Origin: an uncultured Flavobacteriales bacterium
GTDB taxonomy: Bacteria; Bacteroidota; Bacteroidia; Flavobacteriales_D; Parvicellaceae
Assembly: GCA_943787535.1 (NCBI GenBank)
Contig: CALSMU010000013.1
Span: 179,370-243,369, forward strand
Reading direction: 5' to 3'
Length of the DNA stretch: 64,000 nucleotides
The notes under the pieces are model-generated. The model saw nothing but the letters and a program-made list of their open reading frames with translations. It searched no databases and was not told the DNA's origin. A program made the translations under genes and the position numbers. Position 1 is the first letter of the stretch. Every line of letters begins with the position of its first letter. Shown piece by piece: positions 53,576-63,200 of the stretch.

Positions 53576-53765
53576 TTATTTGCAAATGCGTTTAACCCCA
53601 TTTTCAAAAAGTGCTAAAGCGTAGGTTTGCATATCCGCATTAGCCAAAGATTCTCTTTCCAGATATTGCTACTTTTCAAAAGGGGGTGATTTTTATTCTC
53701 ATTAAAAATGTCGATGGAATGGTTTCTGGAATTAGGGAGTAATTTCAATACGATTTCTATAAATA
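53576..53765 (-). pseudogene. Decayed C-terminal fragment of a DUF2459 (TIGR02117-like) gene
   Basis: Translating the minus strand gives LLPNSRNHSIDIFNENKNHP then LLKSSNIWKEN, and after a one-base frame change SLANADMQTYALALFENGVK before a stop. This aligns with the end of the intact DUF2459 protein at 59.2-59.9 kb (LIPNVGYKSTDNFYEAKG, FRTCNTWTND, LALFENG). The DNA also matches over CCATTTTCAAAAAG(C/T)GCTAAA. No start or N-terminal half remains. This explains most of the 53558-53865 gap; the rest (53766-53865) shows nothing I recognise. Confidence 0.75.
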
Positions 53766-53865
53766 TTTAGCTACATGAGATTTATTGGGTAAGGTTTTGT
53801 GAAATATAAACTATTTTTAGTAAGTTAGTATAAATTTTTTTATTACAGATTAAACTATTATTGTC

Positions 53866-54342
53866 ATGAACAAACTTCGGCTTATTGGGTGTGTTTTCTA
53901 TGTTCTTTTAACAAGTAATTTACTTTCTCAGCAAGTTATTGCGACACAAGGCAATTCGAGTTCAAATTCTACAGCTACTTTGGATTATACGATTGGGGAG
54001 GTTGTAATTATGACTGGAACAGATAATCAAAATCATATTACTCAGGGATTTCACCAGCCAATATTTGAAATTACCACTATAGACAATACCGAAATTTGCT
54101 GTGAGGTTAATATTTATCCAAACCCAACTATAGATCAGCTTAACATACAGGTTAAAGAAATTGATCAATTTTCTAGGTTCGATATTTTTGATGTAAATGG
54201 AAAACTTCTAAACACAAGGTTAATAGATCAAAATAACATGCAACTTTCTTTTTATAAATATGCAACGGGAGTGTATTTTATTAGTTTCATCTCGACCGAA
54301 AACCAACTAATCAGAACATTTAAAGTTCAAAAATCATATTAA
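53866..54342 (+). CDS. Small T9SS type A sorting domain protein preceding the collagen-like fibre gene
   Basis: A 158-residue protein with a signal peptide ending SNLLSQQ. The mature part begins VIATQGNSSSNSTATLDYTIGEVVIMTGT and HITQGFHQP, a short module I recognise from many small Bacteroidota proteins (a TLDYTIGEVV...TQGFxQP pattern). A T9SS type A sorting domain follows (CCEVNIYPNPTIDQLNIQV; FDIFDVNGKLLN; ATGVYFISFISTE). Almost nothing lies between the module and the sorting domain. The giant collagen-like gene begins 3 bases after its stop, so the two are surely co-transcribed. A carrier or anchor role for the fibre is possible but only inferred. Confidence 0.85.
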   Translation: MNKLRLIGCVFYVLLTSNLLSQQVIATQGNSSSNSTATLDYTIGEVVIMTGTDNQNHITQGFHQPIFEITTIDNTEICCEVNIYPNPTIDQLNIQVKEIDQFSRFDIFDVNGKLLNTRLIDQNNMQLSFYKYATGVYFISFISTENQLIRTFKVQKSY

Positions 54343-54344
54343 TT

Positions 54345-57300
54345 ATGAAAAAACATATACTATTATTTTTATTTACTGTTTTATTGGCAGTGCCTTCATT
54401 TTTTTCTCAATCTCCGCCAGAAGCGTTTAAATATCAATCAATTGTAAGAGATTCATCGGGAAGCATGTTGCAAAATCAAGCGGTTGGTTTTCAGTTTACG
54501 ATTATTCAGGGTAGTATAAATGGTAACGCAGTCTATCAAGAATCATTCAGTTTAAATACGAATTCTTATGGACTAGTAAATTTAGACATTGGATTAGGAA
54601 CTGTTATAAGTGGAAGTTTTTCAAACATAGATTGGAGCCAAGGACCTTATTTTATAGAAACTGGACTTGATATAACTGGAGGAACAGATTATTCAATTAT
54701 GTCAACTAATGAGTTGATGAGTGTTCCTTATGCTCTTTATGCTAAAACTTCAGGAGGTGGCCCAGCTGGACCGCCAGGAGCTACTGGTGCCCAAGGTCCT
54801 CAAGGTATTTCATCAATTTTCCAACAAACAGTTTTAAATGTTGGTGATGCTAATTGTCCTAATGGTGGTTTATTAATAGAGAGCGGTGCTGATGTAGACA
54901 CGAACAATATTTTATCCCCGAGTGAGATAACTTCCTCTAGTTATGTTTGCAATGGAGTTGATGCTGCGGATGATCAAAATTTGATAGGAGCTACTTTATC
55001 AGGAACGATTTTACAAATCGATATTGAAAATGGAAATTCAACGACTGTTGATTTGGCTTTATTGCAAGATGGCATAGGAACAGATGATCAAATTATTCAG
55101 CAATTAACATTTGATTCTCTAACGAATAATTTAACAATAGGAATTGAAAATGGTAATGTGGTTTCAGTAGATATGACTGGCCAAACCGGACCGCAAGGCC
55201 CAGATGGAGCACAAGGCCCAGATGGTAATGCTGGCCCTGACGGAGCGCAAGGCCCCGATGGAAACGCTGGCCCAGACGGAGCACAAGGCCCCGATGGAAA
55301 CGCTGGTCCTGACGGAATTCAAGGCCCCGATGGCAACCAAGGAGCAGATGGAATACAAGGACCAGATGGAATTCAAGGACCAGATGGTAACCAAGGACCT
55401 AATGGTAACCAAGGTCCCGACGGAATTCAAGGCCCCGATGGCAACCAAGGAGCAGATGGAATACAAGGCCCCGATGGCAACCAAGGAGCAGATGGAATAC
55501 AAGGACCAGATGGTGTACAAGGACCAGATGGTGTCCAAGGACCCGATGGTAACCAAGGCCTCGACGGAATTCAAGGTCCCGACGGAATTCAAGGCCCCGA
55601 TGGCAACCAAGGACCAGATGGAATTCAAGGACCAGATGGTAACCAAGGCCCAGATGGTATCCAAGGACCTAATGGTAACCAAGGTCCCGACGGAATTCAA
55701 GGCCCCGATGGCAACCAAGGACCCGACGGAATTCAAGGCCCCGATGGCAACCAAGGAGCAGATGGAATACAAGGACCAGATGGTGTACAAGGACCCGATG
55801 GTAACCAAGGCCCCGACGGAATTCAAGGTCCCGACGGAATTCAAGGCCCCGATGGCAACCAAGGACCAGATGGAATTCAAGGCCCCGATGGCAACCAAGG
55901 TCCCGACGGAATTCAAGGTCCCGATGGTAACCAAGGCCCCGACGGAATTCAAGGTCCCGACGGAATTCAAGGCCCCGATGGCAACCAAGGACCAGATGGA
56001 ATTCAAGGACCAGATGGTGTACAAGGACCAGATGGAATTCAAGGCCCCGATGGCAACCAAGGTCCCGACGGAATTCAAGGCCCCGATGGCAACCAAGGAG
56101 CAGATGGAATACAAGGACCAGATGGTGTACAAGGACCCGATGGTAACCAAGGCCCCGACGGAATTCAAGGTCCCGACGGAATTCAAGGCCCCGATGGCAA
56201 CCAAGGACCCGACGGAATTCAAGGACCCGATGGTAACCAAGGCCCCGACGGAATTCAAGGTCCCGACGGAATTCAAGGCCCCGATGGCAACCAAGGACCA
56301 GATGGAATTCAAGGACCAGATGGTAACCAAGGACCTAATGGTAACCAAGGTCCCGACGGAATTCAAGGCCCAGATGGCAACCAAGGAGCAGATGGAATAC
56401 AAGGACCAGATGGTGTACAAGGACCCGACGGTAACCAAGGACCCGACGGTAACCAAGGACCCGACGGTAATCAAGGCCCCGATGGAATTCAAGGCCCCGA
56501 TGGCAACCAAGGACCAGATGGAATTCAAGGCCCCGATGGCAACCAAGGTCCCGACGGAATTCAAGGCCCCGATGGCAACCAAGGAGCAGATGGAATACAA
56601 GGACCAGATGGTGTTCAAGGCCCTAACGGAATACAAGGCCCTGACGGTAACCCAGGGGCTGACCTACCCGGAACATCTGGCCAAACCATTCGGCATAATG
56701 GTACAGATTGGATTGCTAATAGTTTCTTATTTAACAATGGAACTAATATTGGTGTTGGATCTACTTCGCCTGGCAGGCGACTTGAAATTGAGGAGGATGC
56801 TCAGTATACAGGTTTAAGATTAAACAACACGAGTATAGGAGGAAGTTATTGGGATATCTTATCCAATGGAAATGCAAGTGTTAATTCAGCGGCTTTATCA
56901 TTTTGGAATGGTAGTCACAGATTATTGATTGATGACAATGGGAATATTGGTATTGGAACAACAAATCCTAATACCAAATTAGAAATTGTATCATCCTCAA
57001 GTCCAACTTTGAGAATTAATGAAAATAATCAAGCGGGGTATCTTGAATTAATAGGACATGCTGATTCGCAGTCTCAAATAATACATTTTAATGGTACAAC
57101 GAATGAAAGTACGATGTTGGATATAGATGCCGTATCAACTGGCGGCGGAGCTCAAACTATACGATTATTTAGAAATGCAAATAGTTCTGGGCTTGGATAT
57201 TTTAAAATTTATAATCCAGGAACAACAACAGAGAATTTAAGAATTGACGCTGCTACTGGAAATTCTTATTTTGGAAATTCAATAAATAATTCAGGTGATA

Positions 57301-59006
57301 TTAATGCATATGGAGGTAATATTAATCTTTACAACGATATAGTTGGAAATGTTGGTTATTCTTCGCTCCTACTAAGTTTGGACAATACTACGGCTAATGC
57401 TACTGCTGAAATAAGATTAGCTAGAACATCTGGGACAGCTTACTTAGGGTTAGAAATAAACTCAACATCTAGAGACGGTATTCGTTTTCAAACTGGTCAA
57501 TCAACATTAAATGAGGTTGCTAGAATTGATCAAAACGGTAATTTTCAACTACAAAATGGAACAAGTATAAATGAGTTTTCTACAGACGGAACTTTGGCAG
57601 GTAACAGTGATGATGCTTTACCAACAGAAAAAGCGGTAAAAACTTATATTGATAACAATAGTGGTGCCGGTAGCATTGATGATTTATCTGATGGTAGTGA
57701 TGGGCTTGGAACAAATAATGTTTTTCTTGGAACTAATACAGGTAACTCAAATGATGCTGGTGGGGGATACAATACTGGTTTGGGTTATAATTCATTAATT
57801 GATTTGACATCAGGAGATCATAATACTGCTGTTGGTTATGCATCCCAATACGAACAAATAGATGGGTCGTACAATACTTCAGTAGGTTCTTATTCAATGA
57901 TCTATGGAAATAACTCAAATGTTGGAAATACAGCGTTTGGTTATGCTGCCATGAGGGGTGCAAGCACTGCAATGTTTAATAATGCCAACTATAATAATGC
58001 GATAGGTTTCGCTTCATTATATTCCATCGTTAGTGGGGATAATAATAATGCATTTGGAACTAACGCACTTAGGTCCACAACAACTGGTATAGGTAACGAT
58101 GCATTTGGTCAAAGAGCTCTTTACAGTAATGTTGATGGCGATTATAATGTGGCAATGGGTTATTATGCTGGTTATTTAGGTAATGGGGATAAGAATGTAT
58201 TCATTGGCTATCAAGCAGGCTATAACGAAACAGGGTCGAATACTCTTTACATATCAAATTCATCTACCGCAACACCTCTGATAAAAGGTGATTTTTCAGC
58301 TAAAGAATTAGAGTTAAAAGCTAAAACTAAAATTATTAGGCAAGATGGAGCCAATTACATTGAATTTAGTGCTGATGCATCAGGAAATTATATTACTTCT
58401 GATGATCCAGGAGCAAATCAAAAACCTTTATACATTTCTGCTAACCCTTCTTCATCCGCAACAAAGCCTATTTATTTAAGAACAAATAATAGTGCGCGAA
58501 TGACAATACATGGAGATGGAAATGTAGGGGTAGGAACAACATCTCCTGACTATAAATTAGATGTAAATGGTGACTCTAGAATAGGTTGGAATGGTTATTC
58601 TGATAAAATACTAATAAGTCCTTTCGATTTTCTATGTAATATGGGTGGGTTCTCTACTGAAGCTGATGGTTTTGGGAATATTTTTGAAACAGATGATGGC
58701 AACGGCCAGTGGTACACAGCATTTGCTCCAAGAGGGTATAAAATAGTTGGATTGTATTTAAATATGATAAATGGTCCAGCTAATGTAATTGTCACAAAAT
58801 CGGATTATTCAACAAATGGAGAAACAACCCTTCATACATTTTCAACAAGTGATCATAATAGCTCTGGTGCGGTAATTTACAATGTTTCTTCATTCAACTC
58901 AGGTTTATCGGTGTCAGGTGATGAATACATATATATTGAATTAACAAATATTAATACAGATGTTATTAAGAATAAAGGAGGGTATTTAATTATTGAGCCT
59001 TTGTAG
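54345..59006 (+). CDS. Giant collagen-like fibre protein with YadA-head-like and tail-fibre-like C-terminal region
   Basis: A 1553-residue secreted protein. After the signal peptide ([14 protein letters not shown]), residues ~23-140 form a domain seen on many Bacteroidota fibre proteins ([42 protein letters not shown]). Residues ~152-205 resemble DUF7151 ([25 protein letters not shown]). Residues ~282-773 are uninterrupted Gly-X-Y triplets of the type [12 protein letters not shown]. Then come tail-fibre-like strands ([32 protein letters not shown]), and at ~1121-1305 about nine YadA-head-like repeats ([27 protein letters not shown]). There is no T9SS sorting domain, S74 peptidase or membrane anchor at the end (YLIIEPL). 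It probably forms a trimeric surface fibre; its route out of the cell is unclear. Confidence 0.9.
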   Translation: MKKHILLFLFTVLLAVPSFFSQSPPEAFKYQSIVRDSSGSMLQNQAVGFQFTIIQGSINGNAVYQESFSLNTNSYGLVNLDIGLGTVISGSFSNIDWSQGPYFIETGLDITGGTDYSIMSTNELMSVPYALYAKTSGGGPAGPPGATGAQGPQGISSIFQQTVLNVGDANCPNGGLLIESGADVDTNNILSPSEITSSSYVCNGVDAADDQNLIGATLSGTILQIDIENGNSTTVDLALLQDGIGTDDQIIQQLTFDSLTNNLTIGIENGNVVSVDMTGQTGPQGPDGAQGPDGNAGPDGAQGPDGNAGPDGAQGPDGNAGPDGIQGPDGNQGADGIQGPDGIQGPDGNQGPNGNQGPDGIQGPDGNQGADGIQGPDGNQGADGIQGPDGVQGPDGVQGPDGNQGLDGIQGPDGIQGPDGNQGPDGIQGPDGNQGPDGIQGPNGNQGPDGIQGPDGNQGPDGIQGPDGNQGADGIQGPDGVQGPDGNQGPDGIQGPDGIQGPDGNQGPDGIQGPDGNQGPDGIQGPDGNQGPDGIQGPDGIQGPDGNQGPDGIQGPDGVQGPDGIQGPDGNQGPDGIQGPDGNQGADGIQGPDGVQGPDGNQGPDGIQGPDGIQGPDGNQGPDGIQGPDGNQGPDGIQGPDGIQGPDGNQGPDGIQGPDGNQGPNGNQGPDGIQGPDGNQGADGIQGPDGVQGPDGNQGPDGNQGPDGNQGPDGIQGPDGNQGPDGIQGPDGNQGPDGIQGPDGNQGADGIQGPDGVQGPNGIQGPDGNPGADLPGTSGQTIRHNGTDWIANSFLFNNGTNIGVGSTSPGRRLEIEEDAQYTGLRLNNTSIGGSYWDILSNGNASVNSAALSFWNGSHRLLIDDNGNIGIGTTNPNTKLEIVSSSSPTLRINENNQAGYLELIGHADSQSQIIHFNGTTNESTMLDIDAVSTGGGAQTIRLFRNANSSGLGYFKIYNPGTTTENLRIDAATGNSYFGNSINNSGDINAYGGNINLYNDIVGNVGYSSLLLSLDNTTANATAEIRLARTSGTAYLGLEINSTSRDGIRFQTGQSTLNEVARIDQNGNFQLQNGTSINEFSTDGTLAGNSDDALPTEKAVKTYIDNNSGAGSIDDLSDGSDGLGTNNVFLGTNTGNSNDAGGGYNTGLGYNSLIDLTSGDHNTAVGYASQYEQIDGSYNTSVGSYSMIYGNNSNVGNTAFGYAAMRGASTAMFNNANYNNAIGFASLYSIVSGDNNNAFGTNALRSTTTGIGNDAFGQRALYSNVDGDYNVAMGYYAGYLGNGDKNVFIGYQAGYNETGSNTLYISNSSTATPLIKGDFSAKELELKAKTKIIRQDGANYIEFSADASGNYITSDDPGANQKPLYISANPSSSATKPIYLRTNNSARMTIHGDGNVGVGTTSPDYKLDVNGDSRIGWNGYSDKILISPFDFLCNMGGFSTEADGFGNIFETDDGNGQWYTAFAPRGYKIVGLYLNMINGPANVIVTKSDYSTNGETTLHTFSTSDHNSSGAVIYNVSSFNSGLSVSGDEYIYIELTNINTDVIKNKGGYLIIEPL
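55188..56663 (+). repeat. Collagen-like coding tandem repeat (18-base units, Gly-X-Y)
   Basis: About 164 Gly-X-Y codon triplets in tandem, built mainly from an 18-base unit such as GGCCCCGATGGCAACCAA or GGACCCGACGGAATTCAA. The units differ at third positions (GGA/GGC/GGT, GAT/GAC, CCA/CCC) and are arranged in higher-order blocks that recur nearly unchanged. The stretch is much more GC-rich than the rest of the window and keeps all three forward frames and a reverse frame open, which explains the long shadow ORFs here. Confidence 0.95.
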
Positions 59007-59186
59007 TTATTCAAATTTTATCTAATAAATTTATGCTACGTAATTACAATGTTTCAAAATTACATGGGTAAAGTCAATAACTGGAATAACCTATGGACTC
59101 TATTTTTAAATTTTAATCAAGCTTTCAAAAAAAAAATTTCTGTAAAATGAATATTAAACCGTAAATTTCATTTCCAAATAATTGAA

Positions 59187-59870
59187 TTACAAGTGCCGTA
59201 AAATCCCATTTTCAAAAAGCGCTAAAACTGAGGTTCTAACGCCTGCAGTTGTTAAAGCATCATTTGTCCAAGTATTGCAAGTCCTGAATAGGTAGTAACT
59301 CCCTTTAGCTTCATAAAAATTGTCCGTAGATTTGTATCCAACATTGGGGATTAATTGTGGCCTCGTGTCTGGATTTATCACAAATGATTGCTTAATAAAT
59401 CCAGTCAATGCAGCGTATTTTTCTTTTGTAATTACACATCTTTTAATGCTTTGGCTTTCAATAGGTTTTCTGAGAAAATAAGTAACATGCATGGCGGTTG
59501 AACTGGGCAGAAAAGCCGCATTAATAGCTGTTGAAGTTTTGAGGTCACTCCATGATGGAGTGTCTAGAAAGAAGCCTTTATCACCCCATCCAATGGAGAT
59601 GAATTGAGGATTTTGATGGATTCCACTGAAGGTTTTAGTATCAATAAACTCAGTCCAATTAATTAAAGTAGTTTCAACCGGAAGACATACATCTGTATGA
59701 ACGCCGTTGGAAATGATGAATATTTCAATTTCCCCATTTTCAGGGTTATAGTCTTTATTAATTGGTAAGGATGCTCCTATAAGTGCAATTGTCAAATAGG
59801 AACATAGAAACAGGATCAAAATCTCCAAAGAGTAGAGTAAAAATATAGCAACTTTAGTTATATACTTCAT
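59187..59870 (-). CDS. DUF2459 / TIGR02117 family membrane protein
   Basis: I place the start at the Met at 59870 (MKYITKVAIFLLYSLEILILF), which opens a standard signal anchor. The ORF track begins 10 codons earlier. The product is about 227 residues with the family motifs IFIISNGVHTDVCLPVE, FISIGWGDKGFFLDTPSW and FRTCNTWTNDALTTAG, with conserved Cys/His that recall a papain-like active site. Members are sometimes labelled urease-associated, but no urease genes are here and the function is unknown. A decayed second copy lies at 53.6 kb. The 180 bases between this gene and the fibre gene show no clear terminator. Confidence 0.85.
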   Translation of the reverse strand: MKYITKVAIFLLYSLEILILFLCSYLTIALIGASLPINKDYNPENGEIEIFIISNGVHTDVCLPVETTLINWTEFIDTKTFSGIHQNPQFISIGWGDKGFFLDTPSWSDLKTSTAINAAFLPSSTAMHVTYFLRKPIESQSIKRCVITKEKYAALTGFIKQSFVINPDTRPQLIPNVGYKSTDNFYEAKGSYYLFRTCNTWTNDALTTAGVRTSVLALFENGILRHL

Positions 59871-60135
59871 ACGTTCAATATATACAAAATACATATTCAT
59901 GAATGTTAAACCTTGTTAATAATTTGTTGTCTAGAGGCGTACGGGTGAAATAATAATTTAGGAATAAGCGTTTCCCGGTTTTTTATATAATTTTCCAACA
60001 AATAATAGTTTAGATCCATTGAGGGTTGGGTAGATGTAACCGTGTTTTTTTATATCCGTATTTTTCGAATATGTTTTTCCTTTATTTATCTTTATAAAAA
60101 ATGCTTATATGTGTTAAAATACGTACTTTACAGGA

Positions 60136-61656
60136 ATGTACGTAGATAATGTAAAAGATATCATTCATTTATTGAATAACGATGATAAAAAAGAGTTTAG
60201 ATCTTTTATTAATCGTCAGAGAAGTAGAAAGAATCGAAAGGATTTAGAGCTATTTGAAATTTTGTGTGAAACGGAATCTTATCCAGCAAAAGAAATAGTA
60301 AAGCGACTCTATGACGATTTAAAAATGAATGCATATCACTCTGTTCGAAAACGCTTGTTGAAGCATTTAACAGATTTTATTATTGTTAAACGAATTGATG
60401 AGGATACAACATCATCATCTTCAATAATGGGGTTGCTAACATTGTCTAGGTTTTTATTTGAAAATGATAACGATAGGTTAGGTTGGATATACTTAATTAA
60501 AAGTGAACAATTGGCCATTAATAATGAGCAATTTGATTTATTGGATAATATTTTGAATGTTCAAATAGAAAATGCAAATAGTGATTATGCTCCTAAGATT
60601 GATCAAATTATTGAAAAATGGAAGACTAATAAAAGCTTGGCGGATGAAGACGAACGTGCAAATATTGCTAATGCAATATTACAAATTAAATTAGATGAGT
60701 ATCGTTTGCAAGGTAAACCTATTGAAATACAGAAAGAGGTAACGAAAGTGATGTATGAATATGATTTGTACAATGCAGCATTAGAAAGACCGAAAATCAT
60801 CCATAATTTATTAGCAATTGTCAGAGGTTCTGTTCTCGCGAAAAAAGAATATTATAAATTCGAGCCTCTGGTTATAGAGAGCTTTAATCAAATTGAAAAT
60901 AGTGTTGGTTTTAAGAAAAAAGATCATTTCTATAAACTAAATATATTGTACATGATAGCACATATCTTGTATCGAAATAAAAAATTTAAGGAGTCTTTAG
61001 AGTATTTGATGTTATTTAAAAAGGATATAGCAAAGTATGCTAAATCTTATTCTCGTAAATTTTACCCTAGGTATTTATTGCTATACGCTACTGTTCAGAA
61101 TATAGAAGGTAACGTTGAAGAATCTATACGTATTATAGAAAAAGCACTTACTGAGCATCAAAATATTCTTTCAATCCAAGATGTCTTGAATATGAAAATC
61201 AATTTGGGAGTCTATTATTTTGAGCTTGAAAAATATAAAGAATCAAATAAGATTATTTATTCGATTGAAAATAGTGATAAATGGTTGGAGAAAAAAATAG
61301 GTAAAGAATGGATTTTACGTAAGAATTTAGGAGAGATATTAAATTTGTATGAAAGAGGCAATGTCGAAATTGCAATGAGTCGAATAAAGTCATTTGAGAA
61401 ACAACATGAGTCATTGCTCAAAATGCCTATTTACAATAGAGTAGGTTCGTTTATTGACTTTATTAAAGTATGCATAGACAAACCTTATTGGGTATCTTCC
61501 AAAGAGTTTAATGCGCATGTCGATCGCACTTTGAAGCGCTGGCCTATAGATCAAGAAGATTTGATAGCCTCTTCTTTTTATTGTTGGCTTAAAGCTAAAA
61601 TGCTGAAGAAGCCTTTTTATTATGTAATGGTAGAAACTTTACAGGGAAGATTGTAA
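60136..61656 (+). CDS. Conserved helical-repeat protein of unknown function
   Basis: A 506-residue, probably cytoplasmic protein with no signal peptide or transmembrane segment. It is almost entirely helical. Residues ~1-85 (NDDKKEFRSFINRQRSRKNRKDLELFEIL) look like a small N-terminal helical domain. Later parts have TPR-like spacing (LYMIAHILYRNKKFKESLEYLMLFKKD; YATVQNIEGNVEESIRIIEKALTEH; INLGVYYFELEKYKESNKIIYSIE). I recognise the general type from Bacteroidota genomes, but no function is known to me. It is a monocistronic gene, convergent with the yebC-type gene 3 bases away. The 235 bases upstream hold no other clear feature. Confidence 0.75.
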   Translation: MYVDNVKDIIHLLNNDDKKEFRSFINRQRSRKNRKDLELFEILCETESYPAKEIVKRLYDDLKMNAYHSVRKRLLKHLTDFIIVKRIDEDTTSSSSIMGLLTLSRFLFENDNDRLGWIYLIKSEQLAINNEQFDLLDNILNVQIENANSDYAPKIDQIIEKWKTNKSLADEDERANIANAILQIKLDEYRLQGKPIEIQKEVTKVMYEYDLYNAALERPKIIHNLLAIVRGSVLAKKEYYKFEPLVIESFNQIENSVGFKKKDHFYKLNILYMIAHILYRNKKFKESLEYLMLFKKDIAKYAKSYSRKFYPRYLLLYATVQNIEGNVEESIRIIEKALTEHQNILSIQDVLNMKINLGVYYFELEKYKESNKIIYSIENSDKWLEKKIGKEWILRKNLGEILNLYERGNVEIAMSRIKSFEKQHESLLKMPIYNRVGSFIDFIKVCIDKPYWVSSKEFNAHVDRTLKRWPIDQEDLIASSFYCWLKAKMLKKPFYYVMVETLQGRL

Positions 61657-61659
61657 TGA

Positions 61660-62367
61660 TTAACCCATTGAGTGATAAACGCTTTGAACGTCTTCATCAT
61701 CTTCAAATTTTTCCAGTAATTTTTCAACTTCAGCTTCTTGTTCTTCTGATAGTTTGGTAGTATTATTTGGTATTCTTTCAAACCCTGATGACAGAATTTC
61801 ATATTTTTTATTTTCAAGCTCTTTCTGGAGTGATCCGAAATTTTCGAAAGAACCATAAATCATTATATTTTCATCATCTTCAAATACATCTTCAGCACCA
61901 TAATCAATCAATTCAAATTCTAATTCTTCCAAATCGATTTCACCTTTAGGAATGCTAAAGTGACAATTTTTTTCAAACATGAATTCCACAGATCCCGATG
62001 TACCCATACTACCTCCGTTATGCGTGAAATAATTGCGCATACTTGCTACTGTCCTGTTGTTGTTATCTGTTGCTGTTTCTATTAAAATAGCAATTCCATA
62101 GGGACCGTAACCTTCAAATAAAATTTCTTTATAGTCGGAAGTGTCTTTATCGGTAGCCTTTTTTATGGCTCTTTCAACATTTTCCTTTGGCATGTTGGCA
62201 GTCTTTGCATTTTGCATCACTGCTCGCAATCTGGCGTTTGTTTCGGGATCCGATCCACCTTCTTTAACGGCAATTACGATGTCTTTTCCGATTTTAGTAA
62301 ACGTTTTGGCCATTTTAGACCACCTTTTCATTTTTCTTGCTTTTCTAAACTCAAACGCTCTTCCCAT
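61660..62367 (-). CDS. YebC/PmpR family transcriptional regulator
   Basis: A 235-residue protein of the YebC family (also linked to relief of ribosome stalling). It starts MGRAFEFRKARKMKRWSKMAKTFTKIGKDI rather than the common MAGHSKWANIKHRK, a variant seen in Bacteroidota. It retains AVKEGGSDPETNARLRAVMQNAKTANMPKENVERAIKKA, YEGYGPYGIAI-type sequence (FEGYGPYGIAILIE), and NGGSMGTSGSVEFMF. The C-terminus is acidic (LLEKFEDDEDVQSVYHSMG). Family assignment is firm; whether it acts on DNA or on ribosomes is unsettled. Confidence 0.93.
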   Translation of the reverse strand: MGRAFEFRKARKMKRWSKMAKTFTKIGKDIVIAVKEGGSDPETNARLRAVMQNAKTANMPKENVERAIKKATDKDTSDYKEILFEGYGPYGIAILIETATDNNNRTVASMRNYFTHNGGSMGTSGSVEFMFEKNCHFSIPKGEIDLEELEFELIDYGAEDVFEDDENIMIYGSFENFGSLQKELENKKYEILSSGFERIPNNTTKLSEEQEAEVEKLLEKFEDDEDVQSVYHSMG

Positions 62368-62404
62368 TTCTAAATTCTTGAATAAACTTAAATTTGATAT
62401 GAGA

Positions 62405-62412
62405 CAAATATA
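62405..62412 (-). promoter_or_regulatory. Putative -7 promoter element for the YebC-family gene
   Basis: Minus-strand TATATTTG fits TAnnTTTG, 37 bases before the ATG at 62367. Confidence 0.45.
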
Positions 62413-62420
62413 AAAAAATG

Positions 62421-63200
62421 CTAGCTAAAAATGATAAGGCCTAAAAGAATTCCTCCAATAATGAGAAATATATTTTTAACCTTATCTTTATTGTTATGGT
62501 ACTCCTCGAAAATAAGTAATGTAGTAATGTGTAGTAACATTCCTGATGTAATTGCCAGTAAGTTCACACTTAAAAAATTAAACCAGTTTTGGTCTTGTAA
62601 AAAGATGCCTGCAAGGCCTCCAAGAGGGCTCATAAAAGCAAAAGTGAAAAATAATATCAGCGCGGTAGATTTTTTAATTTTTGCTGAAATAAAGAAAAGC
62701 ATCAAAACAATTGCAACTGGTATTTTATGTGAAACTATTGCCCAGAAAAAAATAGAAGAGAATGCACCTTGAGAAGCATGAGCATGTGTATGACCATGGT
62801 GCTGAAAGTCATCAATAATGAATAGAGGTATTCCTTCGATAAATGCATGCGCGCACAATCCAAAGAAAAGCGTGTAAATAACCTTATTAGAAACATCGAA
62901 CCCTTCTTTATGGCTATGCTCATGTCCGTGAACGTGTCCATGCTCTACACCCCTTGAGAATAATTCTAATATAATTTGAATTAAAAAACCCACCAATAGA
63001 TATACGCCTAAGTTGGGAGCGGTATTCGCAAATAACTCGGGTAAAATATGAATGCATATTAGACTTAATACAAAAGAAACACCAATAGTTGTTACGTATT
63101 GTTTTATTTTGGAGAAGAAACTATCAAATAGCAGCGTCAGTATTCCAGCTAAAGAAACACTTCCAAATAAAACAATCATTACTAGCCAACTATCCATCAT
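62421..63200 (-). CDS. ZIP family metal transporter
   Basis: A 259-residue membrane protein of the ZIP family, which imports zinc or other divalent metals into the cytoplasm. It has about eight hydrophobic helices and two His-rich stretches: HGHVHGHEHSHKEG (~residue 88) and HHGHTHAHASQGAF (~residue 133). The transport motifs are ALxAHAFIEGIPLF-like (LCAHAFIEGIPLFII) and AIVSHKIPVAIVLML, where paired His and Glu/Pro residues line the metal path. Its start overlaps the end of the methyltransferase gene by 4 bases, so the two are coupled. Confidence 0.92.
   Translation of the reverse strand: MMDSWLVMIVLFGSVSLAGILTLLFDSFFSKIKQYVTTIGVSFVLSLICIHILPELFANTAPNLGVYLLVGFLIQIILELFSRGVEHGHVHGHEHSHKEGFDVSNKVIYTLFFGLCAHAFIEGIPLFIIDDFQHHGHTHAHASQGAFSSIFFWAIVSHKIPVAIVLMLFFISAKIKKSTALILFFTFAFMSPLGGLAGIFLQDQNWFNFLSVNLLAITSGMLLHITTLLIFEEYHNNKDKVKNIFLIIGGILLGLIIFS

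Noticed and set aside
55164-56636. 490-residue ORF on the minus strand across the collagen-like tract
   Set aside because: It is the antisense of an 18-base repeat that happens to have no stops; its protein is an artefact of repeated codons and it has no start or promoter of its own.
55188-56663. Possible CRISPR array because of regular short repeats
   Set aside because: There are no unique spacers, the units are contiguous 18-base codon triplets, and the frame encodes a single Gly-X-Y protein.
55204-56817. 537-residue ORF in the second forward frame across the collagen-like tract
   Set aside because: It is the +1 frame of the same repeat, with a monotonous Lys/Met/Ala composition, inside a clearly coding frame.
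52511-59006. Possible prophage tail-fibre module because of tail-fibre-like strands and a fibre protein
   Set aside because: There are no phage structural, lysis or integrase genes nearby; the fibre carries an export signal and sits beside T9SS genes.
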